In this document: piece by piece, positions 1 through 8,967 of the stretch
Layout of the letters: each line of letters begins with the position of its first letter
Numbering within the stretch: the first letter of the stretch is position 1
DNA from: Klebsiella aerogenes
GTDB lineage: Bacteria > Pseudomonadota > Gammaproteobacteria > Enterobacterales > Enterobacteriaceae
Reading direction: 5' to 3'
Length of the DNA stretch: 64,000 bases
Assembly: GCA_029027985.1 (NCBI GenBank)
Contig: CP119076.1
Span: forward strand, 4,834,422 to 4,898,421
Notes under the pieces: generated by a model
What the model was told of the DNA's origin: nothing
Seen by the model: only the letters and a program-made list of their open reading frames with translations
The model's database searches: none
Program-made: the position numbers and the translations under genes

Positions 1-168
1 GGTTCGCGGAGACTGACCGCGCGTGCGCAGGAAAGGCAAGAACACTAGCGCCGCCAGGCCCACGCGCATCAGCACGGAGAAATAGCTATCGACGCTACCG
101 GCAAGGTATTCGCCTATCAGGCTAAAAGAAAAGGCCCACAGGATAGTGGTGATAATTAATAGCGCCAC
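1..168 (-). CDS. yigM: Biotin/DMT-family transporter YigM (BioP), N-terminal part
   Basis: The gene runs off the left edge of the window, so only the first 56 codons are seen. They begin at a GTG (166-168 on the complement) and read MALLIITTILWAFSFS, matching the start of E. coli YigM/BioP, a multi-pass inner-membrane transporter that imports biotin. The visible part covers about one and a half membrane segments, ending in a basic loop (RTRGQSPRT). In E. coli the gene also lies directly upstream of yigL in the same orientation. The GTG start is chosen because it matches the family start; there is no upstream ATG close by. Confidence 0.85.
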   Translation of the reverse strand, partial: MALLIITTILWAFSFSLIGEYLAGSVDSYFSVLMRVGLAALVFLPFLRTRGQSPRT

Positions 169-217
169 AATGGTCGTCTCGTTGGATAAAGAATACGCAT
201 TGTAGCGGAGAGTGAGG

Positions 218-250
218 TTGACGACTGACCAGTTATTAGCCAGTCGTCAA
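218..250. other. Inverted repeat between yigM and yigL
   Basis: Arms TTGACGACTG (218-227) and CAGTCGTCAA (241-250) are perfectly complementary with a 13-base loop. There is no U-tract on either side, so it may be an mRNA-stabilising or weak termination hairpin at the 3' end of yigL rather than a classical intrinsic terminator. Confidence 0.5.
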
Positions 251-256
251 TCTTTA

Positions 257-1057
257 TCAATCGAGGTATAACTTACGCAGGTAGTGCGGTACAGCATCAT
301 CAGCGTTGCTGCCAATCACTTCCAGTTCCGGATGCAAATCCTTCAGCCGCTGGTGGGCGTTCGCCATGATGCAGCCTTTGCCGGCCATCGACAGCATTTC
401 CGCATCGTTCATGCCGTCGCCAAAGGCGATGCAATCTTTGAGGCTGTAACCAAGCATTTTCGCGACCGCTTCCAGCGCATGGCCCTTCGAGACGCCGCCA
501 GCCATCACTTCCAGGCAGGTTAGCGTAGAGAAACTCACGTTCACGCGATCGCCCCAGCGCGCGTTGATTGCCTGTTCCAGCGGCAGCAGATGTTCATGAT
601 CTTCACAGGTGAAGAAGACTTTGCTGATACCATCCGCGTCCAGTTCGCCCGGCTCATAAAGCTTATAGTTAAACACCGCTTCTTTGAAAAAACGCATCTC
701 TTCCGGGCGATGGCGGTTCATAAACCATTCATCTTCACGATAAACGTTGGTCACAATTTTCGTATCGTTACGCACCATCTCAAACAAATCAGTGGCGATA
801 TCGCGATCGAGGTTATGGGCAAAGATTTGCTTGCCCTCGCTGTCATGCACGCGTGCGCCATTGGAGGTGATCATGTACGACTTGATACCGAGATTATCGC
901 GGATCTGTCCGACGTCGATGTAGTGGCGGCCGGTGGCGAAAACAAAATTGATACCGCGCGCCGTGAGCAGCTTCAGCGTCTCTTTGGCATACGGGGTCAG
1001 GAAATGGTCGGGAGAAAGCAGTGTGCCATCTAAATCAGACGCAACAACCTGGTACAT
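257..1057 (-). CDS. yigL: HAD-superfamily (Cof-type) sugar/pyridoxal phosphatase YigL
   Basis: 266 residues, the usual length. YigL is a cytoplasmic Mg-dependent phosphatase of the Cof/HAD-IIB subfamily. In E. coli it dephosphorylates pyridoxal phosphate and phosphosugars and helps relieve glucose-phosphate stress, where SgrS stabilises its mRNA. Motif I DLDGTL is at residues 8-13, with D8 the expected nucleophile and D10 the acid/base. The C-terminal FGDGMNDAEML is the metal-binding motif IV. The gene follows pldB by about 45 bases on the same strand, the E. coli pldB-yigL arrangement. Nothing unusual is seen in the protein. Confidence 0.93.
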   Translation of the reverse strand: MYQVVASDLDGTLLSPDHFLTPYAKETLKLLTARGINFVFATGRHYIDVGQIRDNLGIKSYMITSNGARVHDSEGKQIFAHNLDRDIATDLFEMVRNDTKIVTNVYREDEWFMNRHRPEEMRFFKEAVFNYKLYEPGELDADGISKVFFTCEDHEHLLPLEQAINARWGDRVNVSFSTLTCLEVMAGGVSKGHALEAVAKMLGYSLKDCIAFGDGMNDAEMLSMAGKGCIMANAHQRLKDLHPELEVIGSNADDAVPHYLRKLYLD

Positions 1058-1101
1058 AAAAAATTTAACCTCTAAGCAGGGCGACGAGATGTATCGTCGG
1101 A

Positions 1102-2094
1102 TTAAGTATGTCGATTGAAGAACTCGACGATGGCATTTAGCGCGACTGAGCGCATAGCGTCCTTTTCAAAAAGGATCTCATGGTATGCCCCTTCTATGAC
1201 GAGTGGCTTGTCGCCTTCGCAAGGGTGTCCGGCAGCGGCCCGCAATTCACAATAGCGGTCATGCATCAGGTTATCGACCACTCGTTCATCTTGTGCCTGA
1301 ATCAACAGCGTCGGGGTCGTATCTTTTTCGACGCCGGTGAGTATCTCTTCTCCGGCGAGAATACCTTCGCGGACCCAATGGTAAGTGGGCCCGCCGACGC
1401 GCAACTGCGGATCGTCGGCATAAAAGCGCAAATTGCGGCGGTAGCGCTGGCGACTGTGGGTTAGCACATTGAGCGTAAATGGCAGCGCCCGCCAGCGGCC
1501 GGTGCCGATGGCATACTCTTCGCGAATGCGCTGATGGCCCTCAGCCCAATCGAGAATGTGTCGTACCATCCAATCCGGTAGGCGCATGATAATACCGAAC
1601 ATCGGCGCGCATAAGGCGATAGCGTCGCAATGCTGCCGGTGACGCTGCAAGAACAGCGTGGCGATCGCTCCCCCCATTGAATGGGCGAGAATAAAACGCT
1701 TACGCCAATGCCCGGGAATCACTTCCTGCTGCCAAAGCGCCGCCAGGTCATCAACATAATCGCTAAAGTGCACAACGTGGCCGCGGTGGGTATCGGACAG
1801 CAACCTTCCGGAGCGCCCCTGGCCGCGGTGATCGATAATCATCACGTCAAAGCCGCTGTGGAACAGATCGTAGGCCAGTTCCGCGTACTTGACGTAGCTT
1901 TCGATGCGCCCGGGACAAATGACCACTAGCCGGTCGTTATTTGCGGCGCAAAAACGCACAAAGCGTACCGAAACTTTATCGACGCCCGTAAATTCAGCTT
2001 CTTCCCGCTGATGCCAGAAATCCGTCAGCGGCCCCATGGTAAAGGCCGCAAACGCGTTTTCTCGTGTGTCCCAGTCCTTTTGCTGCCCAAACAT
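1102..2094 (-). CDS. pldB: Lysophospholipase L2
   Basis: 330 residues. PldB is an inner-membrane-associated alpha/beta hydrolase that deacylates lysophospholipids and can transfer acyl groups to phosphatidylglycerol. The nucleophile elbow AHSMGG lies near residue 145, preceded by DHRGQGRSGR, and a C-terminal AYHEIL carries the probable catalytic His. It is about ten residues shorter than the E. coli protein as recalled. It forms a probable operon with yigL downstream and is divergent from rhtB, with about 110 bases between their starts, as in E. coli. Confidence 0.93.
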   Translation of the reverse strand: MFGQQKDWDTRENAFAAFTMGPLTDFWHQREEAEFTGVDKVSVRFVRFCAANNDRLVVICPGRIESYVKYAELAYDLFHSGFDVMIIDHRGQGRSGRLLSDTHRGHVVHFSDYVDDLAALWQQEVIPGHWRKRFILAHSMGGAIATLFLQRHRQHCDAIALCAPMFGIIMRLPDWMVRHILDWAEGHQRIREEYAIGTGRWRALPFTLNVLTHSRQRYRRNLRFYADDPQLRVGGPTYHWVREGILAGEEILTGVEKDTTPTLLIQAQDERVVDNLMHDRYCELRAAAGHPCEGDKPLVIEGAYHEILFEKDAMRSVALNAIVEFFNRHT

Positions 2095-2203
2095 CGGGTT
2101 TACACCCCTGTTAACCGCTAAAAATCGTTTTTTTGTCGCACATCACACAATACTGATGCAATAGCGTATTGTGGCATAAAAATAGACAATCAGGGAGATT
2201 CTC

Positions 2204-2824
2204 ATGACCTTCGAGTGGTGGTTCGCTTATCTGCTGACATCAATCATTCTCAGCCTGTCGCCGGGTTCCGGCGCGATCAATACCATGACCACATCCATCA
2301 ACCACGGCTATCGCGGCGCGGCGGCTTCTATTGCCGGCCTGCAAAGCGGGCTGGCCATTCATATCGTGCTGGTCGGCGTCGGTCTCGGCACCCTCTTCTC
2401 ACGCTCGGTGATGGCATTCGAAGTGTTGAAATGGGCGGGCGCGGCTTATCTTATCTGGCTGGGGATTCAGCAGTGGCGAGCAGCGGGGGCTATCGATCTG
2501 AATACGTTGGCGAAGACTCAGAGCCGCGGTAAGCTCTATAAACGCGCAGTGTTCGTCAACCTGACCAACCCAAAAAGCATCGTCTTCCTCGCCGCTCTGT
2601 TCCCGCAGTTCATTGTTCCTCACCAGCCTCAGGTAATGCAGTATCTGGTACTCGGCGTCACCACCATCGTCGTCGATATCATCGTGATGATCGGTTACGC
2701 GACGCTGGCACAGCGCATTGCCGCCTGGATTAAGGGACCGAAGCAGATGAAGGCATTGAATAAAATCTTTGGTTCGCTGTTTATGCTGGTGGGCGCTCTG
2801 CTCGCTTCCGCTCGTCACGCATGA
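2204..2824 (+). CDS. rhtB: Homoserine/homoserine lactone efflux protein
   Basis: 206 residues, a LysE-family (RhtB) exporter with about six hydrophobic segments. The N-terminal [12 protein letters not shown] and the central [18 protein letters not shown] are the family signatures. It exports homoserine and homoserine lactone and gives resistance to them. Start preceded by an AGGGAG Shine-Dalgarno (2192-2197). In E. coli rhtB and rhtC are convergent neighbours. Here they are still convergent but separated by an Rpn-family gene. Confidence 0.93.
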   Translation: MTFEWWFAYLLTSIILSLSPGSGAINTMTTSINHGYRGAAASIAGLQSGLAIHIVLVGVGLGTLFSRSVMAFEVLKWAGAAYLIWLGIQQWRAAGAIDLNTLAKTQSRGKLYKRAVFVNLTNPKSIVFLAALFPQFIVPHQPQVMQYLVLGVTTIVVDIIVMIGYATLAQRIAAWIKGPKQMKALNKIFGSLFMLVGALLASARHA

Positions 2825-2986
2825 GATCTGGAACCGCGCTCGCACGGTGCGGTTCTGGTTGCGGGCAGCGTCGCCGCCTGATGCGGGCAGGCACGCAAAG
2901 CCGAAAGAGAGTTTTTCCGCGCGCTGTCGGCCTTGTCTCTTCAGTGCCAGAATGCCGCCATTAGGTTTATTCATGGATGAACGATA

Positions 2987-3907
2987 ATGGCGGAAACGGC
3001 AACCCCTCATGATGCAATCTTTAAGACCTTTCTCTCGCGGGTCGAAACGGCGCGCGATTTTATCGAGATTCATCTTCCGCCGTCATTAATTCAGGTTTGT
3101 AAACTGGATACACTGCGCCTGGAATCCGGGAGCTTTCTGGAAGATGACCTGCGGCCTTATTACAGCGATATTCTCTATTCGCTGGAGACGACCAGTGGTC
3201 AAGGTTATATCCATGTCCTGATAGAGCACCAGAGTTCTCCCGATAAACTCATGGCGTTTCGTTTAATGCGTTACGCCGTCGCCGCAATGCAGAAACATCT
3301 GGAGAATGGTCATAAAATATTGCCGCTAGTTATTCCCATCCTCTTTTATCAAGGGCGCCGCAGCCCCTACCCCTGGTCGTTAAACTGGCTGGATAATTTT
3401 GCCGATGCCAATATCGCCAGACAGCTCTACTCGGGGGCTTTTCCGCTGGTCGATATTACGGTGATCCCTGATGATGAAATCATGCAGCACCGCAGCCTGG
3501 CGGCACTAACGCTGGTACAAAAACATATTCGCCAGCGCGATATGGCACAGCTGCTGGACAAGTTGACCCACCTCTTAATATTGGAGCAGATGAGCGGACA
3601 ACAAATCGCCGTGCTGATAAAATATATGGCTCAGGCGGGAGAAGCGCAGGATATCAGGGCACTATTGTATGGGCTGGCACAGCGCGTGCCGCAGCATGGA
3701 GGAATGCTAATGACTCTGGCAGAAACATGGCTCGCAGAAGGCATGGAGAAAGGTATAAAAGAGGGAATAAAAGAAGGTATCAAAGAAGGCAAACTGCAGG
3801 CCCTTTTGCAGGTCGCCGCCGCCATGCTCAATCGCGGCTTTGACGACACCGCGATTATGGAAATGACCGGTCTGACTAAGAACGAGCTGCAGCAGGTTCA
3901 CCGTTAA
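2987..3907 (+). CDS. Rpn-family PD-(D/E)XK nuclease (YhgA-like putative transposase)
   Basis: 306 residues. The N-terminal two thirds (HDAIFKTFLS, YYSDILYSL, VLIEHQS, RLMRYAVAAM) match the recombination-promoting nuclease family Rpn/YhgA. D, E and Q of the SDILYSL...IEHQS stretch are the likely PD-(D/E)XK active-site elements. The family cleaves DNA and has been linked to recombination and phage defence. The C-terminus carries four EGIKEG-type repeats (roughly residues 249-262) followed by a short helical domain. The gene lies between rhtB and rhtC, where E. coli has none, so it is an accessory insertion; no transposon ends are seen. An in-frame internal start is annotated separately. Subgroup (RpnA-E) not determined. 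Confidence 0.85.
   Translation: MAETATPHDAIFKTFLSRVETARDFIEIHLPPSLIQVCKLDTLRLESGSFLEDDLRPYYSDILYSLETTSGQGYIHVLIEHQSSPDKLMAFRLMRYAVAAMQKHLENGHKILPLVIPILFYQGRRSPYPWSLNWLDNFADANIARQLYSGAFPLVDITVIPDDEIMQHRSLAALTLVQKHIRQRDMAQLLDKLTHLLILEQMSGQQIAVLIKYMAQAGEAQDIRALLYGLAQRVPQHGGMLMTLAETWLAEGMEKGIKEGIKEGIKEGKLQALLQVAAAMLNRGFDDTAIMEMTGLTKNELQQVHR
3710..3907 (+). CDS. Candidate internal small Rpn protein (RpnS-like)
   Basis: Within the Rpn gene, GGAGGA at 3698-3703 lies six bases before an in-frame ATG (3710), a far better ribosome site than that of the full-length gene. Translation from there gives 65 residues starting MTLAETWLAEGME and comprising the EGIKEG repeats plus the C-terminal helical domain. 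In E. coli rpn genes an internally initiated C-terminal product (RpnS) has been reported that blocks the full-length nuclease. The analogy to that toxin-antitoxin-like arrangement is inference; the ribosome site and frame are seen directly. Confidence 0.5.
   Translation: MTLAETWLAEGMEKGIKEGIKEGIKEGKLQALLQVAAAMLNRGFDDTAIMEMTGLTKNELQQVHR
3752..3790 (+). repeat. In-frame tandem repeat (EGIKEG codons) in the Rpn gene
   Basis: Twelve-base units reading GGA/GGT-ATA/ATC-AAA-GAG/GAA occur in succession and encode GIKEGIKEGIKEGK. The units are near-identical at DNA level, so their number could vary by slippage without breaking the frame. Rpn proteins commonly carry such repeats at this position. Confidence 0.6.
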
Positions 3908-3913
3908 AGCCAG

Positions 3914-3936
3914 CCACCCGGGAAGAAACCGGGTGG
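3914..3936. terminator. Shared hairpin between the convergent Rpn gene and rhtC
   Basis: CCACCCGG (3914-3921) pairs with CCGGGTGG (3929-3936) around a seven-base loop, between two convergent stop codons. There is no strong U-tract, so termination on either strand may be weak. Confidence 0.55.
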
Positions 3937-3952
3937 ACAGCAGAGCGAAATC

Positions 3953-4573
3953 TTAACGCGAAATAATCAGATGGATACCGAAACCGGCAAACAAGGTTCC
4001 TGCAATGCCGTCGATCCACTTCGCCATCCGCTGATAGCCGCGACGCATTTTCGGCAAGGCGAAAAGGCTGGCCACGATGGTGAACCACGCCAGCGTTTCG
4101 AGGACGATCAGCAGGAAAATTCCCCAGCGCGCTCCGGCGCCGATATTATCGCCGACGAACAGTGAGAAGACCGAGCCAAAATAGATAATCGCTTTCGGAT
4201 TAGCGAGATTCGTCAGCAGTCCCTTCAGGAAGCTACGGCCGCTGCGCGCCAGTTCAACCTGCGGTTCCGCCGCCACAACGTCGCTTTTCTTCAACGCGCC
4301 GCGCAGCATTTGATAGCCCATCCAGCACAGATACAGGCCGCCGCCGACCATAATCAGCGTATGGAGCCAGGCCATTTTCTCGATGATCAGGTGCAAGCCG
4401 AGTAGCGCCACGCCCGCCCAGACCATCACGCCGCCGGTGATCCCCAGCACGCCCATCATCGCCTCTTTGCGCGAGCGGCTTACCGCCGTCTGCGACACAA
4501 AGAAAAAGTCTGGCCCCGGACTCATTAGCGCAATGATATGCACCAGCGCCACGGTAAGGAAAAGCATCAACAT
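3953..4573 (-). CDS. rhtC: Threonine efflux protein
   Basis: 206 residues, LysE/RhtB-family exporter with SPGPDFFFVSQTAV near the N-terminus and NLANPKAIIYFGSVFSLF in the middle. It is an inner-membrane protein exporting threonine, closely matching E. coli RhtC over its full length. It follows recQ on the same strand (about 60 bases), the E. coli recQ-rhtC neighbourhood. The intact family motifs and length argue for a functional gene. Confidence 0.93.
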   Translation of the reverse strand: MLMLFLTVALVHIIALMSPGPDFFFVSQTAVSRSRKEAMMGVLGITGGVMVWAGVALLGLHLIIEKMAWLHTLIMVGGGLYLCWMGYQMLRGALKKSDVVAAEPQVELARSGRSFLKGLLTNLANPKAIIYFGSVFSLFVGDNIGAGARWGIFLLIVLETLAWFTIVASLFALPKMRRGYQRMAKWIDGIAGTLFAGFGIHLIISR

Positions 4574-4634
4574 ATTTAACTCACAGAAAAATAGTGAAGA
4601 GGGAAACTATTCTGGCACCTTTTCCCGTGGCTGA

Positions 4635-6461
4635 CTACTCATCATCGCCATCGACATGAGCGCGTATCAGCGCCATGAATTCTTTACCAAAGCGCTCAAG
4701 TTTGCGGGTGCCGACGCCGTTGACGCTAAGCATTTCACCGGCGGTGAGCGGCGACTGCTCAGCCATCTCGATAAGCGTGGCGTCATTGAAGACGACGTAT
4801 GGCGGGATATTCTCTTCGTCGGCAATCGCTTTACGTAATTTACGTAGCTTCGCGAACAGCTTACGGTCGTAATTGCCACCGAAGGATTTCTGCATCGCTT
4901 TCGGCTTCAGCGCCACGATACGCGGCACAGCGAGCTGCAACGGCACCTCGCCGCGCAGCACCGGACGCGCGGCCTCGGTGAGCTGTAGCGCGGAGTGCTG
5001 GGCAATATTTTGCGTGACCAGCCCAAGATGAATTAACTGACGAATCACGCTCACCCAGTGTTCGTGACTCTGTTCACGGCCGATACCGTAAACCGGTAGC
5101 TTATCGTGGCTTAGATCGCGGATACGCTGATTATTGGCGCCGCGCAGCACTTCTACCACGTAGCCCATACCAAAACGTTGATTCACCCGATAAATCGTTG
5201 AAAGCGCCTTACGCGCATCCATCAAACCATCGTACTGCTTTGGCGGGTCAAGGCAGATATCGCAGTTGCCGCACGGTTCCTGGCGCCCTTCGCCAAAATA
5301 GTTCAGCAGCACCAGACGGCGGCAGGTCTGCGCTTCGGCAAACGCCCCCATCGCATTCAGCTTATGGCGTTCAATATCCTGCAGCGGCCCGGCAGGCTTT
5401 TCTTCCAGGCAGCGGCGCAGCCACGCCATATCCGCCGGATCGTAAAACAGCATCGCTTCCGCGGGCAGACCATCACGCCCGGCGCGGCCGGTTTCCTGAT
5501 AGTAGGATTCAATATTACGCGGGATATCGAAGTGCACCACAAAGCGGACGTTCGGCTTGTTGATACCCATACCGAAGGCCACCGTCGCGACCACGATCTG
5601 TAGATCGTCACGCTGGAATTTCTCCTGCACATCGGCACGAATATCATTTTCCAGACCGGCATGATAGGCCGCCGCGCTGATGCCGCGGCTCTGCAGTCTG
5701 GCGGCGGTGTCTTCAACTTTAGAACGGCTGTTGCAGTAGATAATACCTGATTTACCGCGCTGGTCCTGCACGTAGCGCATCAGTTGATCAAGCGGCTTAA
5801 ACTTCTCCATCAGCATATAGCGGATGTTGGGGCGATCGAAGCTGCTGACCTGAATCAGCGGATCGTTAAGTCCGAGCAGGCGAACAATATCGCGGCGGGT
5901 TGTGTCATCGGCGGTGGCGGTGAGCGCCATAAACGGAATGTGCAGCATCCGCTGACGCAGTTGGCCCAGCGCGGCGTATTCCGGACGGAAATCATGGCCC
6001 CACTGTGAGATACAGTGCGCCTCATCCACCGCCAGCATTGCTAAGTTCCAGTGGCTCAGGTGCTCAAGGAAGTTATCGAGCATCAGGCGTTCAGGCGCGA
6101 TGTACAACAGGCGAATTTGCCCACTACGGCAGCCAGCCATCACTTCTTGTTGCTGCTCGCGGCTCTGCGTCGAGTTCAGACAGGCTGCGGCTACGCCGTT
6201 CGCCAGCAGTTGATCGACCTGATCCTTCATCAGCGAAATCAGCGGCGACACGACCACCGTCAGACCGCCGAGGACTAACGCAGGCACCTGATAACACAGC
6301 GACTTACCGCCGCCAGTCGGCATGACCACCAGACAATCGCGGCCTTCCAGCGCCGTGGCGATAATGGATTCCTGGCCAGGGCGGAACTGCTGATAGCCGA
6401 AGGTCTCTTGTAAAACCTGCTTAACCAGCGACTCCTGATTTAAAACTTCCGCCTGTGCCAC
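4635..6461 (-). CDS. recQ: ATP-dependent 3'-5' DNA helicase RecQ
   Basis: 608 residues, the family length. RecQ unwinds DNA in the RecF recombination pathway and in processing blocked forks. Walker A MPTGGGKS lies near residues 48-55, the DEAH box in AVDEAHCISQWGHDFRPEY near 145, and motif VI as QETGRAGRDG. The zinc-binding module is visible as CRRLVLLNYFGE...CGNCDIC, followed by a winged-helix segment and a C-terminal HRDC domain (LRKLRKAIADEENIPPYVVFNDATL). The start gives MAQAEVLNQ, as in E. coli. Convergent with nothing; rhtC lies downstream, pldA upstream. Confidence 0.96.
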   Translation of the reverse strand: MAQAEVLNQESLVKQVLQETFGYQQFRPGQESIIATALEGRDCLVVMPTGGGKSLCYQVPALVLGGLTVVVSPLISLMKDQVDQLLANGVAAACLNSTQSREQQQEVMAGCRSGQIRLLYIAPERLMLDNFLEHLSHWNLAMLAVDEAHCISQWGHDFRPEYAALGQLRQRMLHIPFMALTATADDTTRRDIVRLLGLNDPLIQVSSFDRPNIRYMLMEKFKPLDQLMRYVQDQRGKSGIIYCNSRSKVEDTAARLQSRGISAAAYHAGLENDIRADVQEKFQRDDLQIVVATVAFGMGINKPNVRFVVHFDIPRNIESYYQETGRAGRDGLPAEAMLFYDPADMAWLRRCLEEKPAGPLQDIERHKLNAMGAFAEAQTCRRLVLLNYFGEGRQEPCGNCDICLDPPKQYDGLMDARKALSTIYRVNQRFGMGYVVEVLRGANNQRIRDLSHDKLPVYGIGREQSHEHWVSVIRQLIHLGLVTQNIAQHSALQLTEAARPVLRGEVPLQLAVPRIVALKPKAMQKSFGGNYDRKLFAKLRKLRKAIADEENIPPYVVFNDATLIEMAEQSPLTAGEMLSVNGVGTRKLERFGKEFMALIRAHVDGDDE

Positions 6462-6480
6462 GTTGACCCCATTTGCCTTA

Positions 6481-6512
6481 AAAGAAAACAGGCGCTATTT
6501 TCAGCGCCTGAG
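6481..6512 (-). terminator. Intrinsic terminator of pldA
   Basis: On the complement AGGCGCT (6504-6510) pairs with AGCGCCT (6491-6497) around a GAAAAT-type loop, followed by TTTTCTTTT. It lies 17 bases after the pldA stop. Confidence 0.8.
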
Positions 6513-6528
6513 AGCCAGAGTGCAACGA

Positions 6529-7401
6529 TTAAAACAGATCGTTGAGCATCAGCCCAACGCCGACGCGCGTCTGATTGAAGTTATAATCGATGAGCGACTC
6601 GCCATAACCGCTGTAAACCTGAGTATAGGCACGCACGTGTTTGGTGATCGGATAGCTGACTCCGATTTCCGCGCCGCCGTAGCCAGTATTCCAGTTATAT
6701 TGCCCCTGCGCGCTGAAGATAGCCTCGCCCAGCTGGTAGCCAATCTTCAGTCGGTAGTAGCCCATGTATTTGGTGATATCCGGATTATCGTCGGTGTTGC
6801 CCACCACGTACCACGGCTTCACTTCCACCAGCCAATTGCCATTTTGCGCCATCAGGCGAGTATAAAGGCGGTTCCAGCTGCGGGACGTTGGGTCGGAACG
6901 ACCATTGGAGTCGTGGTTATAGCCGACCTCAATATCGCGCAGCGTCCAGCCGGCCAACTGATAGTCAGTGGCGAAGCCGAGGAACAGCTGAGGCTCGTAG
7001 TTCGTTTCGCGAAACGGCGCTGACCCTTTACTGTTGGAGAGTTGCCACCAGGATTTTTGTGTATAAGAGGCGCCAAGCAGCGAGTTATCACCGAGAATCC
7101 CCCGCCATAACGGGAATGCCAGGCTAAGCTGGAATTTCACCTCATCCTTACGCGCGTCATCCGCCCAGTCGTAGCTGCGGATCGCTTCTTTGTTGAGATC
7201 GCTAGTCCAGGTATAGAGCAGATAGTTGCTTTCATAAGGGTAAAGCAGGAATGGGTTGTCATGATCCTGCAGCAGGTTGGCGATAATACTGCCCTGTACT
7301 GCGGGCTTATCATGAACGGATTGTTCAATCGGCGCTTCCTGCGCCAGAACGCCTGCCGGCAGCGCGCTCAGCGCGAGTAGCCAGGCCAAAGAGATACGCA
7401 T
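6529..7401 (-). CDS. pldA: Outer-membrane phospholipase A (OMPLA)
   Basis: 290 residues with a signal peptide of about 20 residues (MRISLAWLLALSALPAGVLA). OMPLA is a 12-strand beta-barrel that hydrolyses phospholipids reaching the outer leaflet, active as a Ca-dependent dimer. The active-site block YNHDSNGRSDPTSRSWNR contains the His-Ser pair, with the catalytic Asn in the preceding or following strand as known for the family. It ends in a hydrophobic residue (F) as expected of a Bam substrate. Same order (pldA upstream of recQ) as E. coli. Confidence 0.95.
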   Translation of the reverse strand: MRISLAWLLALSALPAGVLAQEAPIEQSVHDKPAVQGSIIANLLQDHDNPFLLYPYESNYLLYTWTSDLNKEAIRSYDWADDARKDEVKFQLSLAFPLWRGILGDNSLLGASYTQKSWWQLSNSKGSAPFRETNYEPQLFLGFATDYQLAGWTLRDIEVGYNHDSNGRSDPTSRSWNRLYTRLMAQNGNWLVEVKPWYVVGNTDDNPDITKYMGYYRLKIGYQLGEAIFSAQGQYNWNTGYGGAEIGVSYPITKHVRAYTQVYSGYGESLIDYNFNQTRVGVGLMLNDLF

Positions 7402-7554
7402 GACTGTTCTCCTGAAGAATGGTTCTTATTAATGTTTTGTCCTGCGGCCATTCTACCTATTTATCCTTCTCCCGCTGCGTTATCGCCTCCGAAAGTGGAA
7501 ATCAATATTTTTGAAGCATAAAATCAACATTTCGTTAACGAATGGACCTCTGCT

Positions 7555-8019
7555 ATGTCTGAATTGACTGCCGCCGCCGCGTTAAAGCTGGTGGGAGAAA
7601 TTTTTGTTTATCACATGCCTTTTAATCGCGCTTTAGGGTTGGAGCTGGAACGCTACGAAAAAGAATTTGCCCAGCTCAGCTTTAACAACCAACCGATGAT
7701 GGTTGGCAACTGGGCGCAGAGTATTCTGCACGGCGGGGTTATCGCTTCTGCGCTGGACGTCGCCGCAGGGTTGGTCTGCGTCGGTAGTACTCTAACCCGC
7801 CATGACACTATCAATGAAGAAGAGCTGCGCCAGCGCCTCTCTCGAATGGGAACGATCGATCTGCGCGTCGATTATTTACGCCCAGGCCGCGGAGAACGTT
7901 TCACCGCCACCAGCAGTCTGCTGCGCGCCGGAAACAAAGTCGCCGTTGCCCGCGTGGAGCTGCACAACGAAGAACAGGTATATATTGCCAGCGCGACGGC
8001 CACCTATATGGTGGGTTGA
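7555..8019 (+). CDS. yigI: Hotdog-fold acyl-CoA thioesterase YigI
   Basis: 154 residues, matching the YigI family of the PaaI-like hotdog thioesterases. The [16 protein letters not shown] segment around residue 58 is the typical HGG helix motif, and the C-terminal strands ([36 protein letters not shown]) complete the fold. E. coli YigI acts on medium- to long-chain acyl-CoA in beta-oxidation. Divergent from pldA, with rarD about 50 bases downstream on the same strand. Confidence 0.88.
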   Translation: MSELTAAAALKLVGEIFVYHMPFNRALGLELERYEKEFAQLSFNNQPMMVGNWAQSILHGGVIASALDVAAGLVCVGSTLTRHDTINEEELRQRLSRMGTIDLRVDYLRPGRGERFTATSSLLRAGNKVAVARVELHNEEQVYIASATATYMVG

Positions 8020-8067
8020 TTACCGCAGATCGAGTAACATCACTTTCTTTGGCAATGGATTCTATCA

Positions 8068-8961
8068 ATGGACGCAAAACAAACGCGGCTGGGCGTTATG
8101 CTGGCTCTGGCCGCCTATTTTATCTGGGGTATCGCGCCCGCTTACTTCAAAATTATCGACTACGTGCCCGCTGATGAAATCCTGACGCATCGCGTGATCT
8201 GGTCTTTCTTCTTTATGGTGGCGCTGATTAGCTTCAGTCATCAATGGCCGCAGGTAAAAAAGCTGCTGCAAACGCCGCATAAAGTGTTCCTGCTGGCGCT
8301 GTCAGCGGTGCTGATCGGCGGCAACTGGCTGCTCTTTATCTGGTCGGTCAATAATCACCACATGCTGGAAGCCAGCCTCGGCTATTTTATTAACCCGTTG
8401 GTGAATATCGTGCTGGGAATGATCTTCCTCGGCGAACGTTTCCGCCGCATGCAATGGCTGGCGGTGGCGTTGGCCGCCTGTGGCGTGCTGGTACAGCTGT
8501 GGACTTTCGGCTCGCTGCCGATTATCGGACTGGGACTGGCATTCAGCTTTGCTTTCTACGGGCTGGTGCGTAAGAAAATCGCCGTTGACGCACAAACCGG
8601 GATGCTGTTTGAAACCCTGTGGCTGCTGCCGGTTGCCGCCATTTATCTGTTTGGCATCGCCGATAGCCCAACCAGCCATATGGGGCAGAACAGTTGGTCG
8701 CTTAACGTTCTGCTGATGGCCGCCGGGGTCATCACCACCATTCCACTGCTATGCTTCACCGGCGCGGCAACCCGCCTGCGCCTGTCGACGCTGGGCTTTT
8801 TCCAGTATATCGGCCCGACGCTGATGTTCCTGTTGGCGGTGACGTTTTACGGTGAAGTGCCGGGCGCGGATAAGATGGTAACCTTTGCCTTTATCTGGGT
8901 AGCGCTGGCGGTATTCGTGATGGATGCGGTGTATACGCAAAGACGGGTGCGTCGGAGCTAG
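8068..8961 (+). CDS. rarD: EamA/DMT-superfamily transporter RarD
   Basis: 297 residues with about ten hydrophobic segments, an inner-membrane member of the drug/metabolite transporter superfamily (chloramphenicol-sensitivity protein RarD). The N-terminal GVMLALAAYFIWGIAPAYFK and NWLLFIWSVNNHHMLEASLGYFINPL are family hallmarks. Substrate not established. Likely cotranscribed with yigI. yigF and yigG, which follow rarD in E. coli, are absent and replaced by a REP pair. Confidence 0.93.
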   Translation: MDAKQTRLGVMLALAAYFIWGIAPAYFKIIDYVPADEILTHRVIWSFFFMVALISFSHQWPQVKKLLQTPHKVFLLALSAVLIGGNWLLFIWSVNNHHMLEASLGYFINPLVNIVLGMIFLGERFRRMQWLAVALAACGVLVQLWTFGSLPIIGLGLAFSFAFYGLVRKKIAVDAQTGMLFETLWLLPVAAIYLFGIADSPTSHMGQNSWSLNVLLMAAGVITTIPLLCFTGAATRLRLSTLGFFQYIGPTLMFLLAVTFYGEVPGADKMVTFAFIWVALAVFVMDAVYTQRRVRRS

Positions 8962-8967
8962 GAAATT

